DNA of 64,000 bases, from the NCBI GenBank assembly GCA_902168185.1, contig CABHOV010000100.1:1-64000 (forward strand), written 5' to 3'. The stretch's first letter is position 1. Every line of letters starts with the position of its first letter. Positions 23,869 through 33,562 of the stretch are shown in pieces. This stretch comes from an uncultured Bacteroides sp. Lineage in GTDB: Bacteria; Bacteroidota; Bacteroidia; Cytophagales; Cyclobacteriaceae. The position numbers were made by a program, and so were the translations under genes. Below the pieces are notes generated by a model. It was given only the letters and a program-made list of their open reading frames with translations. It ran no database searches and was not told where the DNA came from.

Positions 23869-26553
23869 CTACTTCAACTCAGCAATCATCTTCGCGTTAC
23901 CCATCTGCGGAACGATAGCTTCTGTACGAATCATATTCTTATCAGCGGATGAGATCCAGAAAATAGTTTTCTCACCACCATCAATTTGATTCATGGTAAT
24001 TTTATATGTATCAAATGAACCTGCCGGTACAGTGATCTTTTCAGTGCCCGCTAATTTAATTTCATACTTTTTGATCTGCGATGTTGCTACATCCACCATC
24101 TCTATAATGGTACTTGTATTTTCTTTCAGTGGAAGACGTGCAATTACCAGGTCTGATCCGGCACCATCTATTGTGATCGGGTTTTCGAGCTTTACATTAA
24201 CGGGCTTCTTTTGTCCGTTCCCCATATCCATAGTACCGGTTACGTTCTGATCCGTATAGCTCAGGTCTATATTTACCGGTCCTTGCTTTACCTTTCGCTG
24301 CAGACATTTCAATGTTTTAGGCTCTATCAGATTTTGCTCTGCAATTTCTCCCATTGGCGATTTTATAGCATCGGTAACAGACCACTTTCCACCATCCTGT
24401 TTTATTTCGCGGTTCATTTCCATCGCTATATTTTGTGCACCCATAACCATGGTAAACGCATAAGTATATTTACCGGCTTTCAGATCGGCAACCGGTGCAG
24501 GCAACTTTGTTACACCTGATGCCTTCTCAGCAACCTTTACAGTTTTTACATCTACCAAAATCGCTTGCTGCTTCTTTGCAACTTCAGGCTTCATTGATTC
24601 CTGATAGCGACCACCCAAATGTTTTGCAAGGAACTTCTCAGCGTATGCAAGCATCGCCATGTTATTATCCGGCACTCTGAAACCGTGACCTTCATCCGGA
24701 GCGCAGATATACTCTACCGCGATACCCAGATCACGCAATGCTGAAACGATCTGGTCGGACTCCGCCTTCTTCACGCGAGGATCATTGGCACCTTGCACCA
24801 CAAGTAATGGCGCCTTGATCTTGCTTGCTGAAAACAAGGGTGATTGTTTTTCAAGTTTTGCCTTTCCTTCCGGTGTGGATGGATCGCCCATGCGGATATA
24901 AAATACTTTGCGTATAGCCTCCCAGTAAGGAGGAATAGAATTTAATAACGTCATCAAATTGGAAGGGCCGACTATATCTACACCTGCCGCATATACATCC
25001 GGTGTAAACGCCAAACCTGCAAGCGTTGCATAGCCACCGTATGAACCGCCCATGATACCTACACGCTTCGCATCCACTATACCTTTGTTGATCAAATGCT
25101 TTACTCCCCAAGTGATATCATCCTGCATTTTCTCTCCCCACTGACCATTCCCTGCATTCAGGAATTTCTTTCCGTAGCCTGTAGACGCGCGGAAGTTAGG
25201 TGACAAAACAGCGTACCCGCGGTTCGCTAAAAATTGTGCATAACCATTAAAGCCCCAGCTGTCACGAGCCCATGGACCACCATGGGGGAAAACGATGAGT
25301 GGAAGATTTTTCGCTTCTTTACCAAGAGGCAATGTCAGGTAAGCCGGAATCTCCAGACCATCCGATGACTTATAGGTGATCGGCTCCATCTTTGCCAACG
25401 GAAGCGCCTGTAATTTCGGACGAGGTGTATATTGTTTGATTACTTTCTTCCTTGGTATATCAAAGAAATAAACGGAACCTGGATCATCATCGCTATATAC
25501 AGAAACCAAAGCCTTGTTCTCATCTTTTGTAAGTGATACTATACTAATCTCCTTGCCCGAAAATTTAGACTTCAGGAAATTATAGTTTGCCTCGTATGTC
25601 TTGTCTTTAAAATACCAGCGCGTCTTTGCATCGGTATAGGTTGTATATACTATATCTTTTGTTTTGTTGGAAACAAACACACCACCAAAGTCAACTTTAT
25701 TTAAAGGATCGCCTTCAACCAGTTTCACAGCTTTTGAATCCGGATTAAGCAAATATAGCTTTACAAGATCTTCTGCTTCGCCTTTGTTGGATTGCAGGTA
25801 AAAGCTTTTATTCTCTTTATCGAAGAAGCCCGCAGGGGCACAGCTTTCCAGCGGACTGCAATCATATATTTTACTAAAGCCTTCTGCATCGGCACGAAGA
25901 ATTTCAGTGCTGCCATCATCTGCCGAACGTGTGGCCAGGCGAATGCTTTCATCCCAATCAAAATAAAAACCAGTAAGGCGATCTTTATTTTCTTTCAACA
26001 GTGTAAGCTTGCCGGTGCTGATCTCCAGCTTATATAGATCATGCCATGCCTGATCGCGACTATTCAATCCAACCCACAATACATCCGGATTTTTTTGCGA
26101 TACGTTGTATATCATGGCACGCACATTTTCCATAGGGGTTAGGTTGCGTGCAGCGGGAACACCCGTTGCTTTTTCTGCCGAAGCATAAGGATCTACACCA
26201 TATACATTGTAGTTTTCATTACCTCCTTTATCCTGTACATATAGAATATATTTACTATCGTAGGTCCAGAAATATCCACCGATAGGACGCAAAGTATCTG
26301 CTGTAACCGGCTTTGCTTTTTCAAACGGTTCATCAAACTTCTTTACCCATACATTCATTTTACCTTTGTAGACTTTCTGAAAGCTTATCATGTTTCCATC
26401 CGGTGAAAGCTGGCCGGCAGCGATTTCAGGATTATCAAAAAACAATTCGCGATCAATAATAGGCGGCTCTTTGGCACTGGCCTTACTTTTCTGCGCTTGT
26501 GCTGCAATCACCATCAGCGCCAAAGCCAAGGTTAGAACGATAAGCTTTTTCAT
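23869..26553 (-). CDS. Secreted S9 family peptidase fused to a DUF3108-like domain
   Basis: An 894-aa protein. A signal peptide (1-20, ending AAQA) is followed by a WD40-like beta-propeller (about 30-390) and an alpha/beta-hydrolase domain (about 395-650) with S504 in GGSYGG, D591 in GANDPR and H623 in EGHGF, the full prolyl-oligopeptidase-family triad. HGGPWARDSWGFN supplies the oxyanion region. After a basic linker, residues about 685-894 form an extra beta-rich domain (KYTYAFTMVMG, VPAGSFDTYKI, KTIFWISS) that resembles DUF3108. Most S9 relatives end near residue 650-680, so this is a fusion. Inferred role: periplasmic or outer-membrane-associated breakdown of short peptides. Confidence 0.88.
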   Translation of the reverse strand: MKKLIVLTLALALMVIAAQAQKSKASAKEPPIIDRELFFDNPEIAAGQLSPDGNMISFQKVYKGKMNVWVKKFDEPFEKAKPVTADTLRPIGGYFWTYDSKYILYVQDKGGNENYNVYGVDPYASAEKATGVPAARNLTPMENVRAMIYNVSQKNPDVLWVGLNSRDQAWHDLYKLEISTGKLTLLKENKDRLTGFYFDWDESIRLATRSADDGSTEILRADAEGFSKIYDCSPLESCAPAGFFDKENKSFYLQSNKGEAEDLVKLYLLNPDSKAVKLVEGDPLNKVDFGGVFVSNKTKDIVYTTYTDAKTRWYFKDKTYEANYNFLKSKFSGKEISIVSLTKDENKALVSVYSDDDPGSVYFFDIPRKKVIKQYTPRPKLQALPLAKMEPITYKSSDGLEIPAYLTLPLGKEAKNLPLIVFPHGGPWARDSWGFNGYAQFLANRGYAVLSPNFRASTGYGKKFLNAGNGQWGEKMQDDITWGVKHLINKGIVDAKRVGIMGGSYGGYATLAGLAFTPDVYAAGVDIVGPSNLMTLLNSIPPYWEAIRKVFYIRMGDPSTPEGKAKLEKQSPLFSASKIKAPLLVVQGANDPRVKKAESDQIVSALRDLGIAVEYICAPDEGHGFRVPDNNMAMLAYAEKFLAKHLGGRYQESMKPEVAKKQQAILVDVKTVKVAEKASGVTKLPAPVADLKAGKYTYAFTMVMGAQNIAMEMNREIKQDGGKWSVTDAIKSPMGEIAEQNLIEPKTLKCLQRKVKQGPVNIDLSYTDQNVTGTMDMGNGQKKPVNVKLENPITIDGAGSDLVIARLPLKENTSTIIEMVDVATSQIKKYEIKLAGTEKITVPAGSFDTYKITMNQIDGGEKTIFWISSADKNMIRTEAIVPQMGNAKMIAELK

Positions 26554-26655
26554 ATTCCGTATGGGGGGTTAATTTGTTATTTCATTTAGTTAGTTGAAAA
26601 GAATAATAAAATGTTACAGATGATCGCGAAAGATTAAAAAATCGAAAAACACTTC

Positions 26656-26663
26656 TACTTTTG
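26656..26663 (+). promoter_or_regulatory. -7 promoter element of hemE
   Basis: TACTTTTG (TAnnTTTG) 31 bp upstream of the hemE ATG; a TTA, close to the -33 TTG, precedes it by 19 bases. Confidence 0.6.
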
Positions 26664-26693
26664 CGGCTGTTACTTAGCAGGACAAACAACAAT

Positions 26694-27716
26694 ATGCAGC
26701 TTCAGAACGATTTACTTCTTCGTACGGCACTTGGACAGAAAACAGAACGTACACCGGTTTGGCTAATGCGCCAGGCAGGACGCGTTTTACCTGAGTATCG
26801 CAAGGTGCGCGCCACGATCAAAGATTTCAAAACACTTGTTAAATCACCGGAGTTTGCCACCGAAGTTACCATTCAACCTGTTGATATTCTAGGTGTAGAT
26901 GCTGCTATTATTTTCTCTGACATTCTTGTGATTCCCGAAGCGATGGGATTGAATTATGAAATGGAAGAGAGTAAAGGTCCTGTGTTTCCGAAAAGAATTG
27001 AATCTCCAGCAGATCTTGATCTGCTCCATATATCCTGTGCAGATGAACTTCAATATGTACTCGATGCGATCAAGCTAACCAAGCAAGCTTTGAACGGACG
27101 CGTACCTCTAATTGGTTTCGCAGGTGCACCCTGGACTATATTTTCATATATGATTGAAGGTCGTGGCAGCAAAACATTCAGCGCTGCTAAAAAAGTATTG
27201 TACTCACAACCTGAATTTGCGCACAAACTTTTGTCGATGATCACGCAGAGTACAATTCATTATTTGAAGGCACAGGTAAAAGCAGGGGCTGATATTATAC
27301 AGCTTTTTGATTCCTGGGCAGGAGTGTTAAGTCCGGACCAATATGAAGAGTTTTCGTTGAAGTATATATCTCAGATTTGTGATGCGATCACGGAAGTACC
27401 TAAAACCGTTTTTGCAAAAGGAGCTTTTTTCGCACGCACCAACCTGAACACTATAAATTGCAATGTCGTTGGACTTGACTGGAATATGGGTATAGAAGAA
27501 TCACGCCAATTGATACCCAACAAGGTGTTGCAAGGAAATCTTGATCCTTGTGCTTTATATGGTTCACTCGAAGATGTGAAGCGTGAAACCAAAAAAATGC
27601 TAACTGCTTTTGGAGGCACTAAACATATAGCCAACCTCGGTCATGGCCTATATCCAGACACTGAAGTCGATAAAGTAAAATGCTTCATTGATACGGTGAA
27701 GGAATTTAGAGGATAG
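26694..27716 (+). CDS. hemE: Uroporphyrinogen decarboxylase
   Basis: A 340-aa cytosolic enzyme that removes four carboxyl groups from uroporphyrinogen III to give coproporphyrinogen III in haem synthesis. Signature [17 protein letters not shown] near residues 20-36, [20 protein letters not shown] and LGHGLYPDT near the end. The start is the ATG at 26694; a TTG at 26661 lies inside the promoter motif. No other hem gene lies nearby. The second copy of the hairpin repeat begins just beyond its stop. Confidence 0.95.
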   Translation: MQLQNDLLLRTALGQKTERTPVWLMRQAGRVLPEYRKVRATIKDFKTLVKSPEFATEVTIQPVDILGVDAAIIFSDILVIPEAMGLNYEMEESKGPVFPKRIESPADLDLLHISCADELQYVLDAIKLTKQALNGRVPLIGFAGAPWTIFSYMIEGRGSKTFSAAKKVLYSQPEFAHKLLSMITQSTIHYLKAQVKAGADIIQLFDSWAGVLSPDQYEEFSLKYISQICDAITEVPKTVFAKGAFFARTNLNTINCNVVGLDWNMGIEESRQLIPNKVLQGNLDPCALYGSLEDVKRETKKMLTAFGGTKHIANLGHGLYPDTEVDKVKCFIDTVKEFRG

Positions 27717-27739
27717 CATTGCAGAAATACACTGTTGTA

Positions 27740-27886
27740 AAAAATCTGCGCGAGTTTGCATCCTATATCTATAGGAGTCTTCTGAATGGCGGATATATTT
27801 CCCGCAGATCTCACAGATTACCGCAGACAAATACAGGGATTGTATTAAATATCTGCGTCAATCTGCGTAGTCTGCGGGAGTTGCAT
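27740..27886. repeat. Second copy of the long-hairpin repeat element, inverted
   Basis: The core 27799-27880 starts TTCCCGCAGA and ends TCTGCGGGAG; it is the reverse complement of the units at 3427-3773 (it includes CACAGATTACCGCAGA and its partner TCTGCGTCAATCTGCG). The flank 27740-27798 also matches the spacer of the array in reverse (CCTATATCTATAGGAG; TTTGCATCC) and ends in a decayed neighbour (TCTGCGCGAGTTTGCA), so at least part of a second unit was once here. It fills the 208-bp space between the convergent hemE and TPR genes. Confidence 0.85.
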
Positions 27887-27924
27887 TAGTCCAGAAAGTA
27901 TCTTCAACCTGCGAATACATTTCA

Positions 27925-28605
27925 CTATTTTAGACTTCGTAACTCAATTGTCTTTTTCAAAAAGTCACGTGACGTCTTGTGGTTTGGATCGATTGCTATT
28001 GCTTTCTCGAACTGCTCTTGAGCTTTATCAAGTGCGCCCAATTGCAAGTAACATTCACCAATTGAGAACTCCGCCAGCAAGCTATCCGGGTTAACAGAAA
28101 GAGATTCTTTGAAATCTTCGATGGCTTCCTCCCATCTTCCGAGATCCATTTTACAAAATGCTCTATTGTCGATAGCTTCAAAGAATTCAGGAACGAGATC
28201 TATAGCTTTGGTATATTCATCTATTGCAAACTCATATTGTTTTTCATCGGTGAGGCTATGGGCCCGTTTATAATATTCACTAGCAATGCCCACTATAAAT
28301 TTAACAGCTTGCGTCTGCCTTAAAAATTCATGATACCCAATCAGATCATCGGCACGTATGGTTCCTTTTGCAAAGAAGACCGCATCATTAAAACCATTCT
28401 TATCGATAGGCGCATGATAAATCTGTACTTCCAGGTTTTCTAAATTTTCTGGAAGAGGCAAAGAAGCCTGCGGCTCATAACATAAAACATGATAGGTATT
28501 ATTTCCCTGATCAAAGTTTAGAAGCTTATATAAATTATACCGCCCGTCAAAGAATGAATAGAAAATATCTCCTACGGCGAGTTCATTATTGTCTTGATTC
28601 TTCAT
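27925..28605 (-). CDS. TPR-repeat protein
   Basis: A 226-aa protein. The first 95 residues are a beta-rich domain I do not recognise (VGDIFYSFFDGRYNLYKLL, then YHVLCYEPQ and VQIYHAPIDKNGF). Residues about 108-220 contain three TPR motifs (e.g. YEFAIDEYTKAIDLVP, WEEAIEDFKESLSVNP, LDKAQEQFEKAIAIDP). No signal peptide, so probably cytosolic, with a protein-binding role. Its ATG overlaps the stop of the upstream gene in an ATGA, so the two are translationally coupled. Confidence 0.75.
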   Translation of the reverse strand: MKNQDNNELAVGDIFYSFFDGRYNLYKLLNFDQGNNTYHVLCYEPQASLPLPENLENLEVQIYHAPIDKNGFNDAVFFAKGTIRADDLIGYHEFLRQTQAVKFIVGIASEYYKRAHSLTDEKQYEFAIDEYTKAIDLVPEFFEAIDNRAFCKMDLGRWEEAIEDFKESLSVNPDSLLAEFSIGECYLQLGALDKAQEQFEKAIAIDPNHKTSRDFLKKTIELRSLK

Positions 28606-29387
28606 TTACTATTATCAGAGTCCTTTAATAATTTAACGTAGTCCACTTTTTCAAAATTATACTCCATTTGTTTTTGATTGTTACAATGGTTTATAATCAT
28701 ATCAAACTTGTCAGCATTTTCAACAGGTATGTAAAGTTGATAATGGGAATTTCCTGATGCATTTGAGAATTCAAAGATTGTTAGTTTTGATTTAGGGTCG
28801 ATAATGTGCAACGTTAATGTTGTTATTGAATCATTATCGTTGTGAAGATGATCTGCTATTGAAAGCACATATTTATACTTGTTTACTTTGTTAACCGATT
28901 GTAATGGAACCGGATACGGGCCATCCATATACCAATAAACAAAAGCGCTATCATTGACTATACGTCTTCCCGCATTTCCCCAATCAGAAGGAGCATACAG
29001 GTAGTATGCATTTTTATAACTATAAACCGGCAACCAATGTTTCGGTAACCCTACCGATTTCTGTTTTTTAAACGAAGCTGCCTTTTCTTTCTTAAAGTAT
29101 TCATAGTTTACCTCATATGTCGATCTGTTGTCCTCGTTGAACTGAAAGTCTACCAGCCATTTATACTCCTGAGAATCGTGACTCTGGTCAATATAAATAA
29201 TGTGACGATAGTCGTTTGTGATTTCCTTGTGTATAATAATAGTGTCTGCCTTATTTATGTCCCCCGAAAATGTATTGGCAACACGAGCAGTCTGGTTGTT
29301 ATCTATTTTCCCAGATGTACTGATCGCTGCAACCTGCTTTCCGGCACACATACAAATAAGAAGAAGTGGAATTAGTATTTGTTGCAT
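28602..29387 (-). CDS. Secreted protein of unknown function
   Basis: A 261-aa protein with a signal peptide (about 1-22, ICMCAGKQVAA). The mature part is tyrosine/asparagine-rich with many predicted beta strands (HIIYIDQSH, YKWLVDFQF, HYQLYIPVENADKF). I recognise no family. Its stop overlaps the start of the TPR gene by four bases, so they are likely made together, although one looks exported and the other cytosolic. Codon use looks more A/T-rich than in the housekeeping neighbours. Confidence 0.6.
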   Translation of the reverse strand: MQQILIPLLLICMCAGKQVAAISTSGKIDNNQTARVANTFSGDINKADTIIIHKEITNDYRHIIYIDQSHDSQEYKWLVDFQFNEDNRSTYEVNYEYFKKEKAASFKKQKSVGLPKHWLPVYSYKNAYYLYAPSDWGNAGRRIVNDSAFVYWYMDGPYPVPLQSVNKVNKYKYVLSIADHLHNDNDSITTLTLHIIDPKSKLTIFEFSNASGNSHYQLYIPVENADKFDMIINHCNNQKQMEYNFEKVDYVKLLKDSDNSK

Positions 29388-29448
29388 TCGTTAAATCTAA
29401 ACATAGCGCTGTGTATTTTCAAACCTCTGAAAATATTTTAAGAACGAT

Positions 29449-29913
29449 TTACACAAAGCGCTTCAACGAATGTATACAACCCAGGTGATACCCTTCATGA
29501 TGAAGCAGATACTCAATCGCTTCATCTATATCCGGCACCTCAAACCCATAAACTTTTGGTATCATGACAGACGGGGAATAATTCTGAAATATAGCTTTGT
29601 CGAAATCAGACTGAAACCTGTCAATCGATGTAATCAATAAGTCTTTGAGATTCACAATCTCCTGATCATCCATGACGGCACTCGGCTTAGTGCCCGATAT
29701 ATACGGGGAGAAATACCGGTCGTCTACAGTAATGGGTAAACCTGCCCGTACATAACACATGTTTTGTTGAGCGGAAATAAGATGTCCCACATTCCAGACT
29801 ATATTGTTGCTATAGCCTTGAGGAATATGATTGAATTGTTGCGCTGTCAATCCTTCGACTTGCTTCAATAAATAAAGCCTGAAGTTTTTTATTTTATCAA
29901 TCTTCGTGTTCAT
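29449..29913 (-). CDS. DinB family protein
   Basis: A 154-aa four-helix-bundle protein of the DinB/YfiT-like group. The three metal-binding histidines of the family are visible: H44 in NVGHLI, H139 and H143 in LLHHEGYHLG. Members act as thiol transferases (bacillithiol or others) or are uncharacterised. Cytosolic, single gene, 61 bp upstream of the secreted protein gene on the same strand, so co-transcription is possible. Confidence 0.88.
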   Translation of the reverse strand: MNTKIDKIKNFRLYLLKQVEGLTAQQFNHIPQGYSNNIVWNVGHLISAQQNMCYVRAGLPITVDDRYFSPYISGTKPSAVMDDQEIVNLKDLLITSIDRFQSDFDKAIFQNYSPSVMIPKVYGFEVPDIDEAIEYLLHHEGYHLGCIHSLKRFV

Positions 29914-30080
29914 AAATAATGCTTTTTATACTTAATCCCGGCAAGAATGTATGACAATTTTCTACAGGTAAATCAGCCAAATATAAAACGATCAAGTGTT
30001 TGCAAGCTACTAAATAGGAAATAATTTATATATCAAACATGAGGGTGATATAGCATGGAAAACGGCCACAGCAAAACAAA

Positions 30081-30104
30081 AAAGAGGGCCGCAGCCCTCT
30101 TTTT
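30081..30104 (-). terminator. Intrinsic terminator after the pectate lyase gene
   Basis: The stem AAAGAGGGC / GCCCTCTTT (30081-30089 with 30094-30102) has a CGCA loop and is flanked by an A-run that becomes a T-run on the minus strand, about 45 bp past the stop at 30147. Confidence 0.8.
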
Positions 30105-30146
30105 ATCAAATCTGTTCTTTGTAAAGAAATAACTAAAACATATATA

Positions 30147-32171
30147 TTACTCCACCATTAATTTACAGGTAGATTTTATACCCTTGCTGTTTATTGCTAC
30201 CACGTTATATATGCCTGCCGTTTTATTAATCACGCTATAAGGCACTTCCTGGATTCCGCTTGTACCCACTTTACTAGTACTAAGTTTGTCAACTATATGT
30301 CCTTGCGCGTCATATATCAATATTGTAACCTGTTCGTCAGCGCTTAAATTTATAGTGATGACGGTTTTGTCACGGGCTGGGTTAGGAGATATGGTTACAG
30401 ACTTCTCGTTATGCTCGATGGATTCAGCTGTAGCCATTGCACTCCGAGCCGAGGCACTCATTCCTACTATGCAATTGCCAGCAGCCGGAGTGTTTCCCGC
30501 CACTTCAATCCAGTCTATATCTGCTGTAGCGGAAGACGTTACTGATTGCAAGCGAATAGTATTATCTCCTGCAAGCAGAGATACCGTTGCTGTAGTGTTC
30601 GCAAATACAGTACTGCCACTCGTTCTGGCTACCGGTAACGCGCTGTTCACAACGGTACCATTTACAATCAGCGCCATGGTATAAGTATTACTGCTACTGC
30701 TGTTCACATATCTCCATGTAAATGTATAGGAACCAGCTTCTGGCGCATATACCTTCCAATTAATACCTTTACTGATAGCATTGGAAAGATTGATCACCTT
30801 CCCATTGCTTGCTCCGGTGTTGCTAGTGATCGAACCCTCATAGCTGCATAGTCCTTGAGAAGAAAGCGCATCATCTTCTATTCTGATTGTGGCGGTTCCT
30901 CCGCTACTCTGTATCTGAAAATTTGCCGTGACAGATTTACTCATTGTCATTGCAACGGACGTGGATGCGGAAGTTCCAGATATATCTCCACTCCACCCTG
31001 AGAAAGTATATCCGGCCGCAGGTGTTGCTGTTAGGGTAACATTAGTACCCGAATCGTAAGTACCCGAACCCGTTACTGTGCCTCCGGCAGAAGGCAACGC
31101 TGTAGCGCTAAGTATATACGTGACAGGAGTTGTAGTAGTGGTATCGCACGAAGCGCTTACTAGTGTTGCGCCAGCACCGGCAGAAACCAGTGTTTTTACA
31201 TTCGCTTCCGGAGTTATATTTAACGAGTATGGTGGAGTAAATGCTGTACCACTGCCTGCAGTGTTGCCTGTTACATTAGTATATATATTACCTCTGGAAG
31301 TAACTGCCGTAAATCTATTATCCATCAAGTCGATCGGCATTTTAACATTTTCAAAAACATTTCGCTCGACTAATAGATCTGCTTCATACCCTGCCATAAC
31401 ACACTGCGCGGCAACGGTACTGCTAAACAGATTATTCACGATATGTACTTTACCAAATCTTACTCTAGGCATGCGCGCTTTGCAACCCTGTGCCCACCAG
31501 CAATTTTGCATAGTAACACGAAGCTTTCCACGGTCGCCTGTAGCACCATCGCCCGAGCCAAACAAGTCCGAAAACCGGTGATCGTCAGAGCCTCCAGGGC
31601 CATCAGGTATAGGCGCTTTCTTATATATAAATTTACACCATGTTACAGTAATATAATCAGATGCATTTTTTATATCGAAGTTGCCATCCATACCATCTTG
31701 AAATTCACAATGATCTACCCAGATATTAGTACTGTAATCGAGTGTCATGTTATCCCAGCCGTCGGTATCGTAAGCTCCAGGTCCTTCAAATGTGACATTT
31801 CTGAAAATGATATTCGAGCATCCCTTTACATATAGTATACCGGAGCCGTCCTTCGTAAGATCGTTGGAAACCAACTTTGAACCAGGCAAACCAAAAATAA
31901 TTTTACCTGACTGATCTTTAAAGAGAATGCGACCTGCAGGAGGAATAGTTATAGCACCAGATATATGTATAACTTTCACAGAGGCTGAAGTGATCGCAGA
32001 TTTCAGATCAATATAATTCGCTACAACGGTAGGAATAGCTGTTCCACCACCAGTTACGCCTCCATTTTGACTTGCCCAACCAACAACTTCACATTGGCTG
32101 TGAGCAGGTGATTTTGCAAAAAGTAATAACATTATACCTAACAGGGGGGATAGAAATAAAAATTTTCTCAT
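30147..32171 (-). CDS. Secreted PL1 family pectate lyase with T9SS sorting domain
   Basis: A 674-aa multidomain exoenzyme. Signal peptide (1-25); PL1 parallel beta-helix (about 35-345) with IWVDHCEFQDGMDGNFDIK, VTWCKF and the RMPRVRFGKVHIVNNLF block that carries the catalytic arginine region; a bacterial InlB/Flg_new-type repeat (about 350-425, GYTFSGWSGD); a carbohydrate-binding module of CBM6/35 type (about 430-565, TIRIEDD ... IDWIEVAG); and a type A T9SS tail (about 595-674, VTISPNPARDKTVI ... IKSTCKLMVE). It cleaves pectate by beta-elimination outside the cell. No SusC/SusD or other pectin genes are adjacent, so it is not part of a polysaccharide utilisation locus here. Confidence 0.9.
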   Translation of the reverse strand: MRKFLFLSPLLGIMLLLFAKSPAHSQCEVVGWASQNGGVTGGGTAIPTVVANYIDLKSAITSASVKVIHISGAITIPPAGRILFKDQSGKIIFGLPGSKLVSNDLTKDGSGILYVKGCSNIIFRNVTFEGPGAYDTDGWDNMTLDYSTNIWVDHCEFQDGMDGNFDIKNASDYITVTWCKFIYKKAPIPDGPGGSDDHRFSDLFGSGDGATGDRGKLRVTMQNCWWAQGCKARMPRVRFGKVHIVNNLFSSTVAAQCVMAGYEADLLVERNVFENVKMPIDLMDNRFTAVTSRGNIYTNVTGNTAGSGTAFTPPYSLNITPEANVKTLVSAGAGATLVSASCDTTTTTPVTYILSATALPSAGGTVTGSGTYDSGTNVTLTATPAAGYTFSGWSGDISGTSASTSVAMTMSKSVTANFQIQSSGGTATIRIEDDALSSQGLCSYEGSITSNTGASNGKVINLSNAISKGINWKVYAPEAGSYTFTWRYVNSSSSNTYTMALIVNGTVVNSALPVARTSGSTVFANTTATVSLLAGDNTIRLQSVTSSATADIDWIEVAGNTPAAGNCIVGMSASARSAMATAESIEHNEKSVTISPNPARDKTVITINLSADEQVTILIYDAQGHIVDKLSTSKVGTSGIQEVPYSVINKTAGIYNVVAINSKGIKSTCKLMVE

Positions 32172-32436
32172 ATGTTATAGTTTGATAATGTTTCAATGAT
32201 ACAGGTATAGCCGACACAAAAGTCCGTAAGGAGCTTCACTGGTATAATTAACCGATAACAAGTTGAAATTGTAGCTATATATCACTCACGGCTCGCATCG
32301 CAATGAAATTTATAGTGCGGCGAATGATAAAATGTATAAAACGAAGTATAGTAAACATACCTAAATCTATATCCCTTTTACTATAGTGGAACTTACAAAC
32401 TATATACTCAGGTAAACGACAAGCAGTAACTTACAA

Positions 32437-33414
32437 TTAACGCGCGTCCTTACACTCACTTCTTCTTTTAATCACTTGTAAAATATTCTCCTGAATATCT
32501 TGCATGATCCATTTACCCCAGAGACTTGCATAGAAGTTAAATGTAGTAGTCAGTTTAAACTCACTATAAAGATGGAGCCTGTATTGATCTGAACTGATTT
32601 GCTCAAGTATATAGGTGCCTTCCAACACATTAAAGAATGCACCTCCAACAACAATGTGTTCATCAAATGTAGTCGAAGGAATTTCATACGGGTTGGCATG
32701 TATTGAGAAATTCATCATCTTCTCATGCTCATATTTCAAAACAGTTTCATCAAACACGAGGCCACCCGAAAATATAGCTGCGCGCTTTGCGCCAACACCT
32801 TCATAGTTAAGCTCTGCACGTATAGGTCGTGGCAGCTGCAAGAAATTCGTCAAGCGCCCACGATCCTCGTCCGGCTGTATTTCCTTCACGCTTGTTACAT
32901 TACTCCATATCTTCTCTTTCGATGCGTTAATATCAATAGATGTGTCGGCCCTATAAAATCCAGGAATATCTCCAATCCCCTTTTCAATCGGACCTATAAA
33001 GAATGGAAGAATGATAACAGCCGATATATGCAGATTGTTTGTCCTCTTAGATTTTTTAAGTTTAAAGTAGCCACAAGTAAGTCCGCCTAAACTTGCAAAG
33101 AACAGAAAGATCGGAAAGACCATAATCCAGCAAGCCCAACCTTCAATGGCAAATACCAGGGTTACTATAAGGAATATAAATATAGGTATCCACGGACAAA
33201 AGATTAGGTAACGCTTACTTTTGGCCTTGTCAGAACTTGAAAGATATATAGTTAACACTCCTACACCATAGGGCAATGACATAAAGAAAGTCAGTGTCAT
33301 GATGGACCATAGCGACTCCAATCCGCTAAAACCAAATGCAAACCGAAAGACAAAAGCAAAAGCAACAGGAATTCCTATCACCATAATTGGGGTTTTGAAT
33401 TCTTTCAGTGTCAT
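32437..33414 (-). CDS. Membrane protein with SRPBCC-like C-terminal domain
   Basis: A 325-aa protein. Residues 1-150 hold four or five membrane spans (e.g. IFIFLIVTLVFAIEGWACW and VFPIFLFFASLGGLTCGYF). Residues about 160-315 resemble the START/SRPBCC polyketide cyclase-like fold: ADTSIDINASKEKIWSNVTSVKEIQPDE at the start, EGVGAKRAAIFSGGLVFDETV in the middle and QYRLHLYSEFKLTT near the end. SRPBCC domains bind hydrophobic ligands; here one is tethered to the membrane. No function is known to me. The next gene to the right is the divergent AraC regulator (33563). Confidence 0.7.
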   Translation of the reverse strand: MTLKEFKTPIMVIGIPVAFAFVFRFAFGFSGLESLWSIMTLTFFMSLPYGVGVLTIYLSSSDKAKSKRYLIFCPWIPIFIFLIVTLVFAIEGWACWIMVFPIFLFFASLGGLTCGYFKLKKSKRTNNLHISAVIILPFFIGPIEKGIGDIPGFYRADTSIDINASKEKIWSNVTSVKEIQPDEDRGRLTNFLQLPRPIRAELNYEGVGAKRAAIFSGGLVFDETVLKYEHEKMMNFSIHANPYEIPSTTFDEHIVVGGAFFNVLEGTYILEQISSDQYRLHLYSEFKLTTTFNFYASLWGKWIMQDIQENILQVIKRRSECKDAR

Positions 33415-33562
33415 TTACACTTAAAGTGTAGTTCACTTAAATATATATAATTATTAATACTATTTCCCGAATACATTCTAGCCTGTAAAACACCAGTAGA
33501 GAAATAGAGCTGGCTTTCTTGCTTGATCCTGCATACTCCGCTATATTTCGATCTTCGTAACG

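Noticed and set aside
26661-26693. TTG start adding 11 residues to hemE
   Set aside because: The TTG lies in the TACTTTTG promoter motif; the ATG at 26694 matches the family N-terminus.
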